The notes below the pieces were generated by a model that was given only the letters and a program-made list of their open reading frames with translations, did not search any database and had not been told where the DNA came from. From assembly GCF_004341105.1 (NCBI RefSeq), contig NZ_SLZK01000005.1, forward strand, positions 1 through 64,000: a stretch of 64,000 nt of DNA. The letters run 5' to 3'. The DNA comes from Rhizobium sp. BK418 (GTDB taxonomy: Bacteria; Pseudomonadota; Alphaproteobacteria; Rhizobiales; Rhizobiaceae). Position numbers and translations under genes: made by a program. Positions 8,545-16,981 of the stretch are shown piece by piece; the first letter of the stretch is position 1, and every line of letters starts with the position of its first letter.

Positions 8545-10812
8545 CTAAAGGGGAATATTGTGGCTCTCAGCGAAGCGGGCAAGCACCTCGCGCATCGGCA
8601 CGGTCGTATTCCGGTCGTCCAGCGCCTCATTGACGACCTTCGTCAGTGCCCCAACGTCGAGGCCGAGCAGCATCGCCTTGACGGGACCAATCGAGGCCGG
8701 CGACATAGAGATGGAACGGAAGCCGACGCCGAGTAGGGCCATGGCCGAAAGCGGCTTCCCGGCCAACTCGCCACACAGCGTCACGGGCGTTTTGTTGCGA
8801 TCCGCTCCGCGCACGATATCGCGCAGAATCCGCAGGAACGGCCGCTCCAACGGATCGAAGCGTTCGGAAACGCGGGCATTGCCGCGGTCGACCGCCATAG
8901 CGAACTGGAAGAGGTCGTTGGAACCGACCGAGACGAAGTCGACCGCATCCATCAACTCATCGAGCTGCCAGAGCAGCGCCGGCACTTCCAGCATCGCCCC
9001 GAACTGCAGCTTACGAGGCAGACCATGACCGAAGCGTGAAAGATGTTGTACTTCCTTCTGCAGGAGTTCACGTACCTGCCGCAGCTCTGAAACCTCGGTC
9101 ACCATCGGCACCATCAGCTTCAGCTCGGCACCGGCCGCAGCCTTCAGCATGGCGCGCAACTGCGTGCGCAACAATCCAGGCCGGTCGAGCGACAAGCGGA
9201 TTGCCCGCCAGCCGAGTGCCGGGTTCTCTTCCTCATGGCCGCGGAAATATGGGACAACCTTGTCGCCGCCGATATCGAGCGTCCGGAAGGTCACAACACG
9301 ACCGCCCGCCTGCTTCAGCACATTGCGGTAGAATATCTCCTGCTCTTCCGCCTTCGGCATGGTCGAGGCGATCATGAACTGCAGTTCAGTGCGGAACAGG
9401 CCGATACCTTCTGCGCCCGATTCCGCCAGCTGAGGTAGGTCGACCAGCAGGCCGGCATTCATCAGAAGCTGGATGCGCTGACCATCCTTGGTGACCGGCT
9501 CGACGGAACGCAGCGCCCGGAACTGCTCCTGCCGCCTTGCACGGAAGCGAACCTTTTCTTCATAAGAACGCTGATGCTCCGGCCTTGGCCGGATATGCAC
9601 ATGCCCCTCGTCGCCGTCGATGATGACGGCGTCGCCATTTTCAGCGAGCGCCACCACACCCGCCGCCTGGCCGATGACAGGAATGCCCATCGCGCGTGCG
9701 ACGATGACCACATGGCTGGTGACCGCACCTTCTTCCAGCACCAGCCCGCGCACATTGGCGCGCGGATAATCGAGGAGCTCCGCTGCACCCATGGCGCGTG
9801 CAAGAATAATCGCGTCGTTCGGGAAGCCCTCAGCCGTCGTGCGGCCCGTATAGCCGGTCAGAACGCGCAGCAGCCGGTTCGCAAGATCTTCGAAATCATG
9901 CATCCGCTCGCGAAGATACGGATCGGTAAGACGCATCATGCGCGCTTTGGTGTCGCTCTGGACCTTCTCGACCGCCGCTTCCGCCGTCAGGCCGTTGCGG
10001 ATGGCTTCTTCCAGCTTACGCACCCAACCCTGGTCATGGGCGAACATGCGATAGGTTTCGAGCACCTCGCGATGTTCACCTTCCATGGAAACATCGCGGC
10101 GCGACAGCATGTCGTCGATGGAGATCCTGAGCGAACCCATGGCTTCCGCCAGCCGCCGGATTTCCTTTTCCGCATCCTCGTTGAGCAGATTGTTGACGAC
10201 GATGCGCGGCTCGTGCAGCACGACGTAGCCGAGGCCGATCCCGTCATTGTACGTATCGCCGTCGATCGTGACCGAGCGGGTAAGGTCAAGTTCAAGGCCG
10301 GGCTTGGTGATCTTCTTGAGTTCACCTGTCGCGATCATCTCGGCGAGAACCATCGCCGTCGTCTCGAGCGCTTCCAGCTCCTCCTCGCGATAATTGCGGC
10401 TCGCCTTGTTCTGTACGACGAGAACGCCGAGCGACCGGCCCGTGCGCAGAATCGGCACGCCGAGGAAAGAGTGATAGATCTCTTCGCCTGTTTCCGGCAG
10501 GTAACGGAAAGCCGGATGCGACTGCGCGTCAGAAAGATTAAGCGGCTGTGCCGATGCGGCAATCGTACCGACGAGGCCCTGCCCCATCTTCAGCTGCGAA
10601 AGGTGGACGGCTTCCTTATTGAGACCTTCAGTAGCATAGAGCTCGAGAACACCGTCGGCGCGCAGCACGTAGACGGAGCAAACTTCCGCCACCATGTTGC
10701 TGGCGATCTGGCGCACGATCCGATCGAGCCGCTCCTGCGGCTCCAGTGGCTCCGCCATCAACTCGCGCAGCCGCTTGAGCAGCACGCGCGGACCGCCGGA
10801 AAGGTCTCTCAT
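8545..10812 (-). CDS. ptsP: Nitrogen-PTS enzyme I (PtsP, EI-Ntr)
   Basis: First phosphotransferase of the nitrogen-related PTS, passing phosphate from phosphoenolpyruvate to NPr and on to EIIA-Ntr to regulate nitrogen, potassium and carbon metabolism. The 755 residues begin with a GAF sensor domain (about 20-165), the feature that separates PtsP from the sugar enzyme I. Next come the swivelling phosphohistidine domain (EGAVTSHVVIVAR near 365, active His in TSH) and the PEP-binding barrel with LCGELAGKP near 690. NPr and EIIA-Ntr genes are not in the window. It follows lysC by 90 bases and precedes prfA by 28. Confidence 0.95.
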   Translation of the reverse strand: MRDLSGGPRVLLKRLRELMAEPLEPQERLDRIVRQIASNMVAEVCSVYVLRADGVLELYATEGLNKEAVHLSQLKMGQGLVGTIAASAQPLNLSDAQSHPAFRYLPETGEEIYHSFLGVPILRTGRSLGVLVVQNKASRNYREEELEALETTAMVLAEMIATGELKKITKPGLELDLTRSVTIDGDTYNDGIGLGYVVLHEPRIVVNNLLNEDAEKEIRRLAEAMGSLRISIDDMLSRRDVSMEGEHREVLETYRMFAHDQGWVRKLEEAIRNGLTAEAAVEKVQSDTKARMMRLTDPYLRERMHDFEDLANRLLRVLTGYTGRTTAEGFPNDAIILARAMGAAELLDYPRANVRGLVLEEGAVTSHVVIVARAMGIPVIGQAAGVVALAENGDAVIIDGDEGHVHIRPRPEHQRSYEEKVRFRARRQEQFRALRSVEPVTKDGQRIQLLMNAGLLVDLPQLAESGAEGIGLFRTELQFMIASTMPKAEEQEIFYRNVLKQAGGRVVTFRTLDIGGDKVVPYFRGHEEENPALGWRAIRLSLDRPGLLRTQLRAMLKAAAGAELKLMVPMVTEVSELRQVRELLQKEVQHLSRFGHGLPRKLQFGAMLEVPALLWQLDELMDAVDFVSVGSNDLFQFAMAVDRGNARVSERFDPLERPFLRILRDIVRGADRNKTPVTLCGELAGKPLSAMALLGVGFRSISMSPASIGPVKAMLLGLDVGALTKVVNEALDDRNTTVPMREVLARFAESHNIPL

Positions 10813-10843
10813 TGCGACTCAAGCTCCCCGAAACAAACGCTTA

Positions 10844-10868
10844 ATGCGGCCAGAACAACCGGCCGCAT
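10844..10868 (-). terminator. Inverted repeat between lysC and ptsP
   Basis: Perfect eight-base stem ATGCGGCC (10844-10851) and GGCCGCAT (10861-10868) with a nine-base loop, starting 34 bases past the lysC stop. It lacks a T run, so it may only attenuate read-through or protect an mRNA end. Confidence 0.45.
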
Positions 10869-10902
10869 CTTCAACCTGAAGGGGCAGGCCGCCCGCTGGG
10901 AA

Positions 10903-12177
10903 TCAATTTTTATCCAGACCGTAGCAGGAATGCAAAGTTCTGACAGCGAGTTCTGCATAAGGACCATCGATCAGGATCGAAATCTTGATTTCCGAGGTCG
11001 TGATCGCCTTGATGTTGATGCCTTTTTCGGCCAGCGCCCGGAAGGCTGTTGCCGCCACACCAGCGTGGCTGCGCATGCCGATACCGATGACGGAAACCTT
11101 CACCAGCCCCGATTCGCTCTGCGCGACGTCATAGCCAATCTTCTCCTTGTTGTCGGAGAGAACCTTGATGGCCTTCTCGACATCACCGGAGGGAACGGTG
11201 AAGGTCATATCCGTCTTCGAACCATCTTCGGAGATATTTTGGACGATCATGTCGACATTGATGTGGCTTTCGGCGAGCGGCCCGAAGATCGCGGCAGAAA
11301 CGCCTGGCCGGTCGGCAAGACGGCGAAGCGAGATCTGAGCCTCATCCTTGGCATAGGCGATGCCGGTGACTACTTCCTGTTCCACGATTTCATCCTCGTC
11401 ACAAATCAGCGTTCCGGGAGGGTTCATGAGGTCACCCATGCCCGGAGCATCGGGATCCTCGAACGACGAACGCACGAAAGTGCGCACCTTGTGCACCATG
11501 GCAAGCTCGACCGAGCGCACCTGAAGAACCTTGGCGCCGAGCGACGCCATTTCCAGCATTTCTTCAAAAGCGATCTTCTTCAGACGCCGCGCCTTGGGCT
11601 CGATGCGCGGATCGGTCGTGTAAACGCCATCGACGTCCGTATAGATGTCGCAGCGATCGGCTTTGACAGCAGCTGCGATTGCCACGGCCGACGTATCCGA
11701 TCCGCCGCGTCCGAGCGTCGAGATACGATTGTCAGGGCCGAGGCCTTGGAAGCCAGCGACGACAGCAACCTGCCCCTCGCCCATGCGTTTGATGATATCG
11801 GCCCCATCGATTTCCACGATGCGAGCTGCGCCATGTGCATTGTCTGTGCGGATCGGGATCTGCCAGCCCTGCCAAGAACGTGCATTGATGCCCATGCTCT
11901 GCAGCGCGATTGCGAGAAGGCCTGACGTAACCTGTTCGCCGGAAGCGACGATGGCGTCATATTCGCGTGCGTCGTAGAAGGGCGAGTTGGCGCCGATTAC
12001 CTTCGGCATGTTCTGCACCCAGCCGACCAGCTCATTGGTCTTGCCGGACATGGCGGAAACGACGACCGCCACTTCATGACCGGCATCGACTTCACGTTTC
12101 ACATGGCGGGCAACGTTCTTGATGCGGTCCAGATCAGCGACGGAGGTTCCGCCGAATTTCATAACGATGCGTGCCAT
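10903..12177 (-). CDS. lysC: Aspartate kinase
   Basis: Phosphorylates aspartate, the entry step to lysine, threonine, methionine and diaminopimelate. The 424 residues carry KFGGTSVAD at the N-terminus, the kinase fold to about 250, and two C-terminal ACT domains (PGVSAAIFGPLAESHINVD; GMRSHAGVAATAF) that usually bind lysine and threonine for feedback control. The length fits the alpha-subunit type of monofunctional aspartokinase. It is probably the first gene of the minus-strand unit with ptsP. No lysine riboswitch is visible in the upstream 400 bases. Confidence 0.97.
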   Translation of the reverse strand: MARIVMKFGGTSVADLDRIKNVARHVKREVDAGHEVAVVVSAMSGKTNELVGWVQNMPKVIGANSPFYDAREYDAIVASGEQVTSGLLAIALQSMGINARSWQGWQIPIRTDNAHGAARIVEIDGADIIKRMGEGQVAVVAGFQGLGPDNRISTLGRGGSDTSAVAIAAAVKADRCDIYTDVDGVYTTDPRIEPKARRLKKIAFEEMLEMASLGAKVLQVRSVELAMVHKVRTFVRSSFEDPDAPGMGDLMNPPGTLICDEDEIVEQEVVTGIAYAKDEAQISLRRLADRPGVSAAIFGPLAESHINVDMIVQNISEDGSKTDMTFTVPSGDVEKAIKVLSDNKEKIGYDVAQSESGLVKVSVIGIGMRSHAGVAATAFRALAEKGINIKAITTSEIKISILIDGPYAELAVRTLHSCYGLDKN

Positions 12178-12580
12178 AAGCCTCTACCACGACCCGCGCG
12201 CGACTGCCGGAAAACGGGATTTGCTTCTCCGGTACGCCACGCGTTCACAATCCGCCGGGAGACGCATTGCCCTCCCGGGCATCAGAAAACCTCGGCTGCC
12301 GAATGGCCGAAGAGCCCGGAAATACTGGTTTCTGGAACGCTTCTAGCCCGCCAACCAAGGACGAAAGTTGGCGCGTCTCTTAGCGAGTTTGGCAAGGGGT
12401 GGCAAGGGCGGGGAAAGGGTGAAGTGGAGACGGCAGGAGTTCGCTGGAAACGGTCCGCGCCGCCCCTGCAAAACATCCCTTTCACCATACCCGTCAAATC
12501 GGAGCATGAAGGCGATTGAACTTAGTGGCCCGAAATGCGTTTAAACAGCAATAGATAAGTCGAGAAAGCTGGTGAGCAGA
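12178..12580. other. Divergent promoter region of lysC and the BA14K-like gene
   Basis: About 400 bases between two divergent starts, with no gene. A CGCCAAC / GTTGGCG inverted repeat with an 11-base spacer lies at 12349-12373, about 170 bases upstream of lysC, and could be an operator or a leader hairpin. I could not assign clear promoter boxes. Confidence 0.4.
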
Positions 12581-13066
12581 ATGAGAAGATTAGCGATAAT
12601 TGCACTGTCGATAGTAACCGCATTCTCCGGAATGCCCGCTTGGGCAGGGCCGGCCTATACGGCAAACCCTGTCCAGTCGGCAGTGCAACCCGAAGCCACC
12701 GGCGACCAGGCCGAGCTTCTTCAGGTGGGCTGCAACAATTTCACGAAATGCCCTCGTTATAACCAAGGTTGGGGCCGCAATTACCGCTATTCGGACCGTT
12801 ATCGCTATGATCGCGGATGGGACAGGGACCGCCGCTATTATGGCGACCGCTACTACCGCGACCGGTATTATCGCCACCATGACAATACCGGGGCTATTAT
12901 CGGGGGCTTGGCCGCCGGGGCGCTCATCGGTGGCATCATAGCCTCGCAGCCGCGCGTGCGGACGGGCAGTTCGCATGCCGATTATTGCTACAGCCGGTAT
13001 CGCTCATACCGCGCGTATGACAATACGTACCAGCCCACATACGGCCCGCGCCGTCAGTGCCGCTAA
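12581..13066 (+). CDS. BA14K-like secreted protein
   Basis: A 161-residue exported protein. It has a signal peptide ending near GMPAWA, a mature arginine/tyrosine/aspartate-rich stretch (RDRRYYGDRYYRDRYYR), and a glycine-rich hydrophobic segment (IIGGLAAGALIGGIIA). The C-terminal HADYCYSRYRSY pattern is typical of BA14K-like proteins, originally named from a Brucella immunoreactive protein with lectin-like activity. That function is known for the Brucella protein only. GTG at 12572 is an alternative start. I prefer the ATG at 12581, which is preceded by GGTGAG. A strong terminator follows, so it is a single-gene unit. Confidence 0.8.
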   Translation: MRRLAIIALSIVTAFSGMPAWAGPAYTANPVQSAVQPEATGDQAELLQVGCNNFTKCPRYNQGWGRNYRYSDRYRYDRGWDRDRRYYGDRYYRDRYYRHHDNTGAIIGGLAAGALIGGIIASQPRVRTGSSHADYCYSRYRSYRAYDNTYQPTYGPRRQCR

Positions 13067-13087
13067 ATCCGCATTAGCTAGGATCCG

Positions 13088-13114
13088 AAACCCCGCGAAG
13101 ACGCGGGGTTTTTT
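13088..13114 (+). terminator. Rho-independent terminator of the BA14K-like gene
   Basis: Stem ACCCCGCG / CGCGGGGT with an AAGA tetraloop, followed by a run of T residues to 13114. It starts 22 bases past the stop codon. Confidence 0.95.
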
Positions 13115-13126
13115 ACTGCCTTCAGA

Positions 13127-13155
13127 CTTGCTCTATTTTTAGCGGTCCATGCTAA
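13127..13155 (+). promoter_or_regulatory. Candidate ubiG promoter
   Basis: CTTGCT (13127-13132), a 17-base spacer and TGCTAA (13150-13155), 66 bases before the ubiG start and just downstream of the preceding terminator. The -35 resembles the rhizobial CTTGAC consensus; the -10 is weak. Confidence 0.4.
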
Positions 13156-13221
13156 CCGGAGCGCCCTTGACTTATCACCTCGATCGTCCGACTTCACTGG
13201 CAGGACAAAGGAGCTGGCAAT

Positions 13222-13968
13222 ATGACCGAAGCGGCAAAGACCACCATCGACCAAAGCGAAGTCGATCGCTTTTCCGCCATGGCGGCCGAGTGGTGGAGCC
13301 CAACCGGCAAGTTCAAGCCGCTGCACAAGTTCAATCCTGTTCGCCTGGCCTATATCCGCGACAAGGCAGCGGAGAATTTTTCTCGCAACCCGAAGAGTGC
13401 CAAACCGCTTGAAGGTCTGCGCGTGCTCGATATCGGCTGCGGCGGCGGCCTTCTGTCGGAGCCGGTTGCCCGTATGGGAGCCGACGTTGTCGGCGCGGAC
13501 CCGTCTGAAAAGAACATCGGCATCGCCTCGACCCATGCCAAGGCATCAGGCGTTGCGGTCGATTATCGCGCCGTGACAGCCGAACAACTCGCCGAAGCCG
13601 GCGAGACCTTCGATATCGTGCTCAACATGGAGGTCGTCGAGCATGTGGCCGATGTCGAACTTTTCATGAATACTTGCGCCGGCATGGTCCGGCCGGGCGG
13701 GCTGATGTTCGTTGCTACCATCAACCGCACCATGAAGGCGGCCGCGCTTGCCATCTTCGCCGCAGAAAATGTCCTGCGCTGGCTGCCACGCGGCACGCAT
13801 CAATATGAAAAGCTGGTGCGTCCCGAAGAGCTGGAAAAGCCGCTTACCACAAACGGCTTCGAAATCATCGACCGCACGGGCGTCTTCTTCAATCCGCTGG
13901 CAAACCAGTGGAACCTGTCGAAGGACATGGATGTGAACTACATGCTGCTGGCAAAACGACCGGCTTGA
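13222..13968 (+). CDS. ubiG: Ubiquinone O-methyltransferase UbiG
   Basis: Performs the two O-methylations of ubiquinone synthesis with S-adenosylmethionine at the inner membrane surface. The 248 residues have the family N-terminus (FSAMAAEWWSPTGKFKPLH), the SAM loop LDIGCGGGLLSEP near 70 and the downstream EVVEHV motif. The ATG is preceded by AAAGGAGC. It is a single-gene unit converging on the DUF3291 gene with nine bases between the stops. Confidence 0.97.
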   Translation: MTEAAKTTIDQSEVDRFSAMAAEWWSPTGKFKPLHKFNPVRLAYIRDKAAENFSRNPKSAKPLEGLRVLDIGCGGGLLSEPVARMGADVVGADPSEKNIGIASTHAKASGVAVDYRAVTAEQLAEAGETFDIVLNMEVVEHVADVELFMNTCAGMVRPGGLMFVATINRTMKAAALAIFAAENVLRWLPRGTHQYEKLVRPEELEKPLTTNGFEIIDRTGVFFNPLANQWNLSKDMDVNYMLLAKRPA

Positions 13969-13977
13969 TCCGACGGT

Positions 13978-14556
13978 CTAGATTTTCAAGGTTTGGACAA
14001 AAGCGAGCAGATCCTTTTGGGTCTCGGCATTGCGCGCGGTAAGCTCTTTGACGCGGTCGCGATCGATCACGATTTCCGCCCCGTCAGGCCCATAGGGCTG
14101 TTTGAAAGTGAAGGCCTTCGGGCTTGCGCCGTGGTCGGCAAGATATTCGAGACGCTCCACACCCTCCTGCCAGTCCGGCCGATGATAAGCTGACACCCAC
14201 CACAGGACCAGCGGCGGCCAAGTTTGCTTCACATTCCATTTGCGGGCATGTTTCAGCGCGTCGGCGTGAACACCATTATAGGTGAAAGCCATCAGAGACT
14301 CGATATCGACCCACAATGACAGGGAAGATGGCGCGGAGGTAAAACCGCTGCCCTCGATGTAACGCGGAAAAACCTGCGGCCCCCAGCTTCTGGGGCCGGG
14401 ATATCCGGGATAGCCGGAACGGCCAATGAAGCCGCATGCCCGGGCGGCAGCTTCGAAATTCGCAGGTTCACGAAGAACGAAGCCTTCGACGGCCCGGCTG
14501 TCAGAAGGTGCGACATGCAGGCCAAAATTATAGAAGGCCAGCCTCGCAGTCTCCAT
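13978..14556 (-). CDS. DUF3291 domain protein
   Basis: A 192-residue soluble protein that fits the DUF3291 pattern: ARLAFYNFGLHVAP at the start, PQVFPRYIEG and WVDIESLMAFTYNGVH in the centre, and a WPPLVLWWV block. The family is related by fold to antibiotic-biosynthesis monooxygenases (ABM/ferredoxin-like), but no reaction is established. It is the last gene of the comF-grxC-nitrilase-DUF1178 operon, one base after the preceding stop. Confidence 0.8.
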   Translation of the reverse strand: METARLAFYNFGLHVAPSDSRAVEGFVLREPANFEAAARACGFIGRSGYPGYPGPRSWGPQVFPRYIEGSGFTSAPSSLSLWVDIESLMAFTYNGVHADALKHARKWNVKQTWPPLVLWWVSAYHRPDWQEGVERLEYLADHGASPKAFTFKQPYGPDGAEIVIDRDRVKELTARNAETQKDLLAFVQTLKI

Positions 14557-14557
14557 A

Positions 14558-14986
14558 TCAGTTCACGTCTTCAGGCAGGATCGGCAAGGCAGCAATCTCT
14601 ATGCCCTCTTCCACCAGTGACTGGGCTTCATCGGGCGTCGCCTGGCCGATAATGCCGCGAGCATCCACCTCACCGTAATGGATCTTGCGGGCTTCTTCGG
14701 GAAAGCGTGTTCCGACATCTTCGGAATTCGCCTTGATAGTGGCAATGGCTTCCTTCAGCTTCACGAAGGCCTCGCGGCGGGCCGCATCCATGGCAACCGT
14801 TTGCATTTCTTCCTTCTTGCGTGCGGTCGAAACCGATGGCGCCATCAAAGATTTAGAGACGGAAGCGGAATTGCACACCGGGCAAGTTAGAAAGCCACTT
14901 GCAACCTGCCGGTCGAAATCGGCACTTTCAGAAAACCAGCCTTCGAACTCGTGGGCATTCTCACAAATAAGGGAATAGCGGATCAA
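14558..14986 (-). CDS. DUF1178 family protein with zinc-ribbon-like N-terminus
   Basis: A 142-residue protein. The N-terminus (MIRYSLICENAHEFEGWF, then FLTCPVCNSASVSKSL) has the Cys and His spacing of a rubredoxin-like ribbon: one Cys and a His early, then a CPVC pair. The C-terminal half (GTRFPEEARKIHYGEVDARG) is the conserved DUF1178 signature. Function is unknown. Its ATG overlaps the nitrilase stop by four bases, so the two are coupled. Confidence 0.88.
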   Translation of the reverse strand: MIRYSLICENAHEFEGWFSESADFDRQVASGFLTCPVCNSASVSKSLMAPSVSTARKKEEMQTVAMDAARREAFVKLKEAIATIKANSEDVGTRFPEEARKIHYGEVDARGIIGQATPDEAQSLVEEGIEIAALPILPEDVN

Positions 14987-15840
14987 GCTGCTGCGCCTCC
15001 TGAAACTTCCCCCGCAATCCTCTCGATGGAAAACTCCCGACCATTCTTAAGGTTCGGAATCTTGTCATGCGCAGCCTTCACCGCCGCCAGATCGATCTCT
15101 GCCAGAATGACCGCCTCGTCGGTAGGGCCAGCCGAAGCCAGCACCTTCCCCCAGGGATCGATAATCATCGAGTGGCCGAATGTCTCCCGTCCATCCTCAT
15201 GCAGGCCGGCCTGCGCAGCAGCAATGACGAAAACCCCGTTCTCGATGGCGCGCGCCCGCAGCAGGATTTCCCAATGCGCCTCGCCCGTCTGCTTCGTGAA
15301 AGCCGCCGGAACGGTTATCACTTCCGCACCGGCAACCGCCTGCGCACGGAAAAGCTGCGGGAAACGCACGTCGTAACAGATGGTGAAGCCCATCTCGGCG
15401 AAAGGCAACGACAGGACACGGGCCTCCGATCCTGCCCGATAAGCCGCACTTTCGCGCCAGCTCTCGCCATTGTCGAGATCGACGTCGAACATATGGATCT
15501 TGTCGTAGCGATTGAGGATCTTGCCGTCAGGCCCGAAGAGAAAGCCGCGATTGGCCATCTTGCCGTCATCGAGCGCAATCGCCGTGGAGCCGATATGCAT
15601 ATAGATGGCAAGCTCAGCTGCAAGCGCCGAGCCGGTCTTGACGATGATGTCATTGCTCTCATCACGCAGCACTTCCTTGGCCGCGGCACGGTTGCGCTGC
15701 AGCATGCCCGTCATTTCGGGCGTCTGCACGTAGGTCGCACCCTTTGCGGCTGCTTCTCGGACGAGGCGCGCCATCGACGCGGCATTCCGCTCCGGATCGA
15801 CACCCGAGCACATTTGGATAGCGGCGGCCGTGAAGCTCAT
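14983..15840 (-). CDS. Carbon-nitrogen hydrolase (Nit1/omega-amidase-like)
   Basis: A 285-residue nitrilase-superfamily enzyme that hydrolyses C-N bonds of small amides. The catalytic triad is visible: Glu in QTPEMTG (about residue 40), Lys in YDKIHMFD (about 115) and Cys in TICYDVRFP (about 155). The sequence resembles the Nit1 branch, which in other organisms repairs deaminated glutathione. The neighbouring glutaredoxin gene makes a glutathione link plausible, but this is inference. It lies nine bases downstream of grxC. Confidence 0.9.
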   Translation of the reverse strand: MSFTAAAIQMCSGVDPERNAASMARLVREAAAKGATYVQTPEMTGMLQRNRAAAKEVLRDESNDIIVKTGSALAAELAIYMHIGSTAIALDDGKMANRGFLFGPDGKILNRYDKIHMFDVDLDNGESWRESAAYRAGSEARVLSLPFAEMGFTICYDVRFPQLFRAQAVAGAEVITVPAAFTKQTGEAHWEILLRARAIENGVFVIAAAQAGLHEDGRETFGHSMIIDPWGKVLASAGPTDEAVILAEIDLAAVKAAHDKIPNLKNGREFSIERIAGEVSGGAAA

Positions 15841-15849
15841 TTCCCTTCC

Positions 15850-16107
15850 TCAGGCTGCCAGCAGCGGATCGAGCTTGCCTGCCCGATCGAGTGCATAGAG
15901 ATCGTCGCAGCCGCCGACATGCGTGCTGCCGACGAAAATCTGCGGAAAGGTGGTGCGGCCATTCGACTTGCCGAGCATTTCCTGGCGAAGCTCGGGTGAA
16001 AAGGTCGCGTCGTGCTCGACATAGTCCACGCCCTTCTCTTCAAGCAGAGATTTAGCGCGTGCACAAAAGCCGCAGAACTGCCGTGTATAAATGGTAACAG
16101 GTACCAT
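15850..16107 (-). CDS. grxC: Glutaredoxin 3
   Basis: An 85-residue dithiol glutaredoxin that reduces disulfides with glutathione. The active site is CGFC (RQFCGFCARAK, residues about 10-20) in place of the common CPYC. The glutathione-binding TFPQIFVG and HVGGCDDL motifs follow, and length matches the family. It lies 33 bases downstream of comF and nine upstream of the nitrilase gene. The Gly-Phe pair between the cysteines should shift the redox potential somewhat but keeps the two-cysteine mechanism. Confidence 0.95.
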   Translation of the reverse strand: MVPVTIYTRQFCGFCARAKSLLEEKGVDYVEHDATFSPELRQEMLGKSNGRTTFPQIFVGSTHVGGCDDLYALDRAGKLDPLLAA

Positions 16108-16140
16108 GAATGATCTCCAGACGATGCTGTTTTCTTATTG

Positions 16141-16917
16141 TCATATAGTTTCTGCAAAGGCCCTTGCAAAGGTCAAAACCGTGATATCGGCAGCACCTGC
16201 CTTGCGTAGCACCCGCGTAGCCGCACTGACTGTAGCACCTGTCGTATAAACGTCATCGACGAGCACGATGCGTTTGCCGAAAACGTCATTCTCTTTATTG
16301 GCGGCGATAACAAAAGCGCCGCGGACATTGTCCTCTCGCGCCCGCACGCCCAGACCGACCTGTTGGCTGGTCCGCTTTGCGCGCAGAAGGGTTCCGGGCA
16401 ATAGCGGTTTTTCGGCAAGCCGGGCCAGATGTCGGGCAAGTTCCGCCGCCTGGTTGAACTTGCGCGAAACCATACGAGTGCGATGAAGGGGAACTGGAAT
16501 GATGGCGTCGGAGCGCTGGACCATGCCATCGGAAGCACGCAGCATCCAGCCGGCCATCATCGGGGCAAGGTCGGTGCGATCCCGGTATTTGAGACCATGC
16601 ACGAGGGTGCGAATGGCATTGTCATGTGCGGCTACCGAACGCAGCCGGTCGAATGGCGGTGGGTTGGCAATGGCCTCGGCGCTCAGAATGCCAATGCCGA
16701 GATCGTGGGAAAAAGGAATGCCGAGCACTTCGCAATAAGGCCGCTCGATGAAACGGACGTCGGACCAGCATTTGGAACAGAGCCCACGATGGCCACCCGT
16801 CGAAATGCCGCACGCTGCGCAGGCTGGTGGATAGACCAGATCGGCGAGCACAGAGAACGGCCGCAGAAGCCGCGTCCATACCCGTCCCTTCTCTCTTTCT
16901 GTCTCGATCATCCCCAT
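16141..16917 (-). CDS. ComF family phosphoribosyltransferase-like protein
   Basis: A 258-residue ComF protein. Four cysteines in CAACGISTGGHRGLCSKCW (about residues 33-51) form the double zinc-finger region. The phosphoribosyltransferase fold ends with the PRPP loop VLVDDVYTTGAT near 222. ComF proteins act in DNA uptake in competent bacteria, but most family members in Rhizobium have no tested role. First gene of the operon with grxC, divergent from the methyltransferase gene 64 bases away. Confidence 0.9.
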   Translation of the reverse strand: MGMIETEREKGRVWTRLLRPFSVLADLVYPPACAACGISTGGHRGLCSKCWSDVRFIERPYCEVLGIPFSHDLGIGILSAEAIANPPPFDRLRSVAAHDNAIRTLVHGLKYRDRTDLAPMMAGWMLRASDGMVQRSDAIIPVPLHRTRMVSRKFNQAAELARHLARLAEKPLLPGTLLRAKRTSQQVGLGVRAREDNVRGAFVIAANKENDVFGKRIVLVDDVYTTGATVSAATRVLRKAGAADITVLTFARAFAETI

Positions 16918-16981
16918 ATGAAGAGACTAGCGTGTCACGCAGCAAAGGAAAATCGTCTTGCCGCCTGCGGGACAGGAGAAT

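Noticed and set aside
9574..11925. A 783-codon frame opposite ptsP and lysC
   Set aside because: It spans two intact genes on the other strand and their gap, with a His/Arg-rich product and no recognisable domain. It is an effect of codon bias on the antisense strand.
12760..12880. Tandem DNA repeat in the BA14K-like gene
   Set aside because: The apparent repetition is at the level of Arg/Tyr/Asp amino-acid bias; the underlying codons do not form a regular DNA repeat unit.
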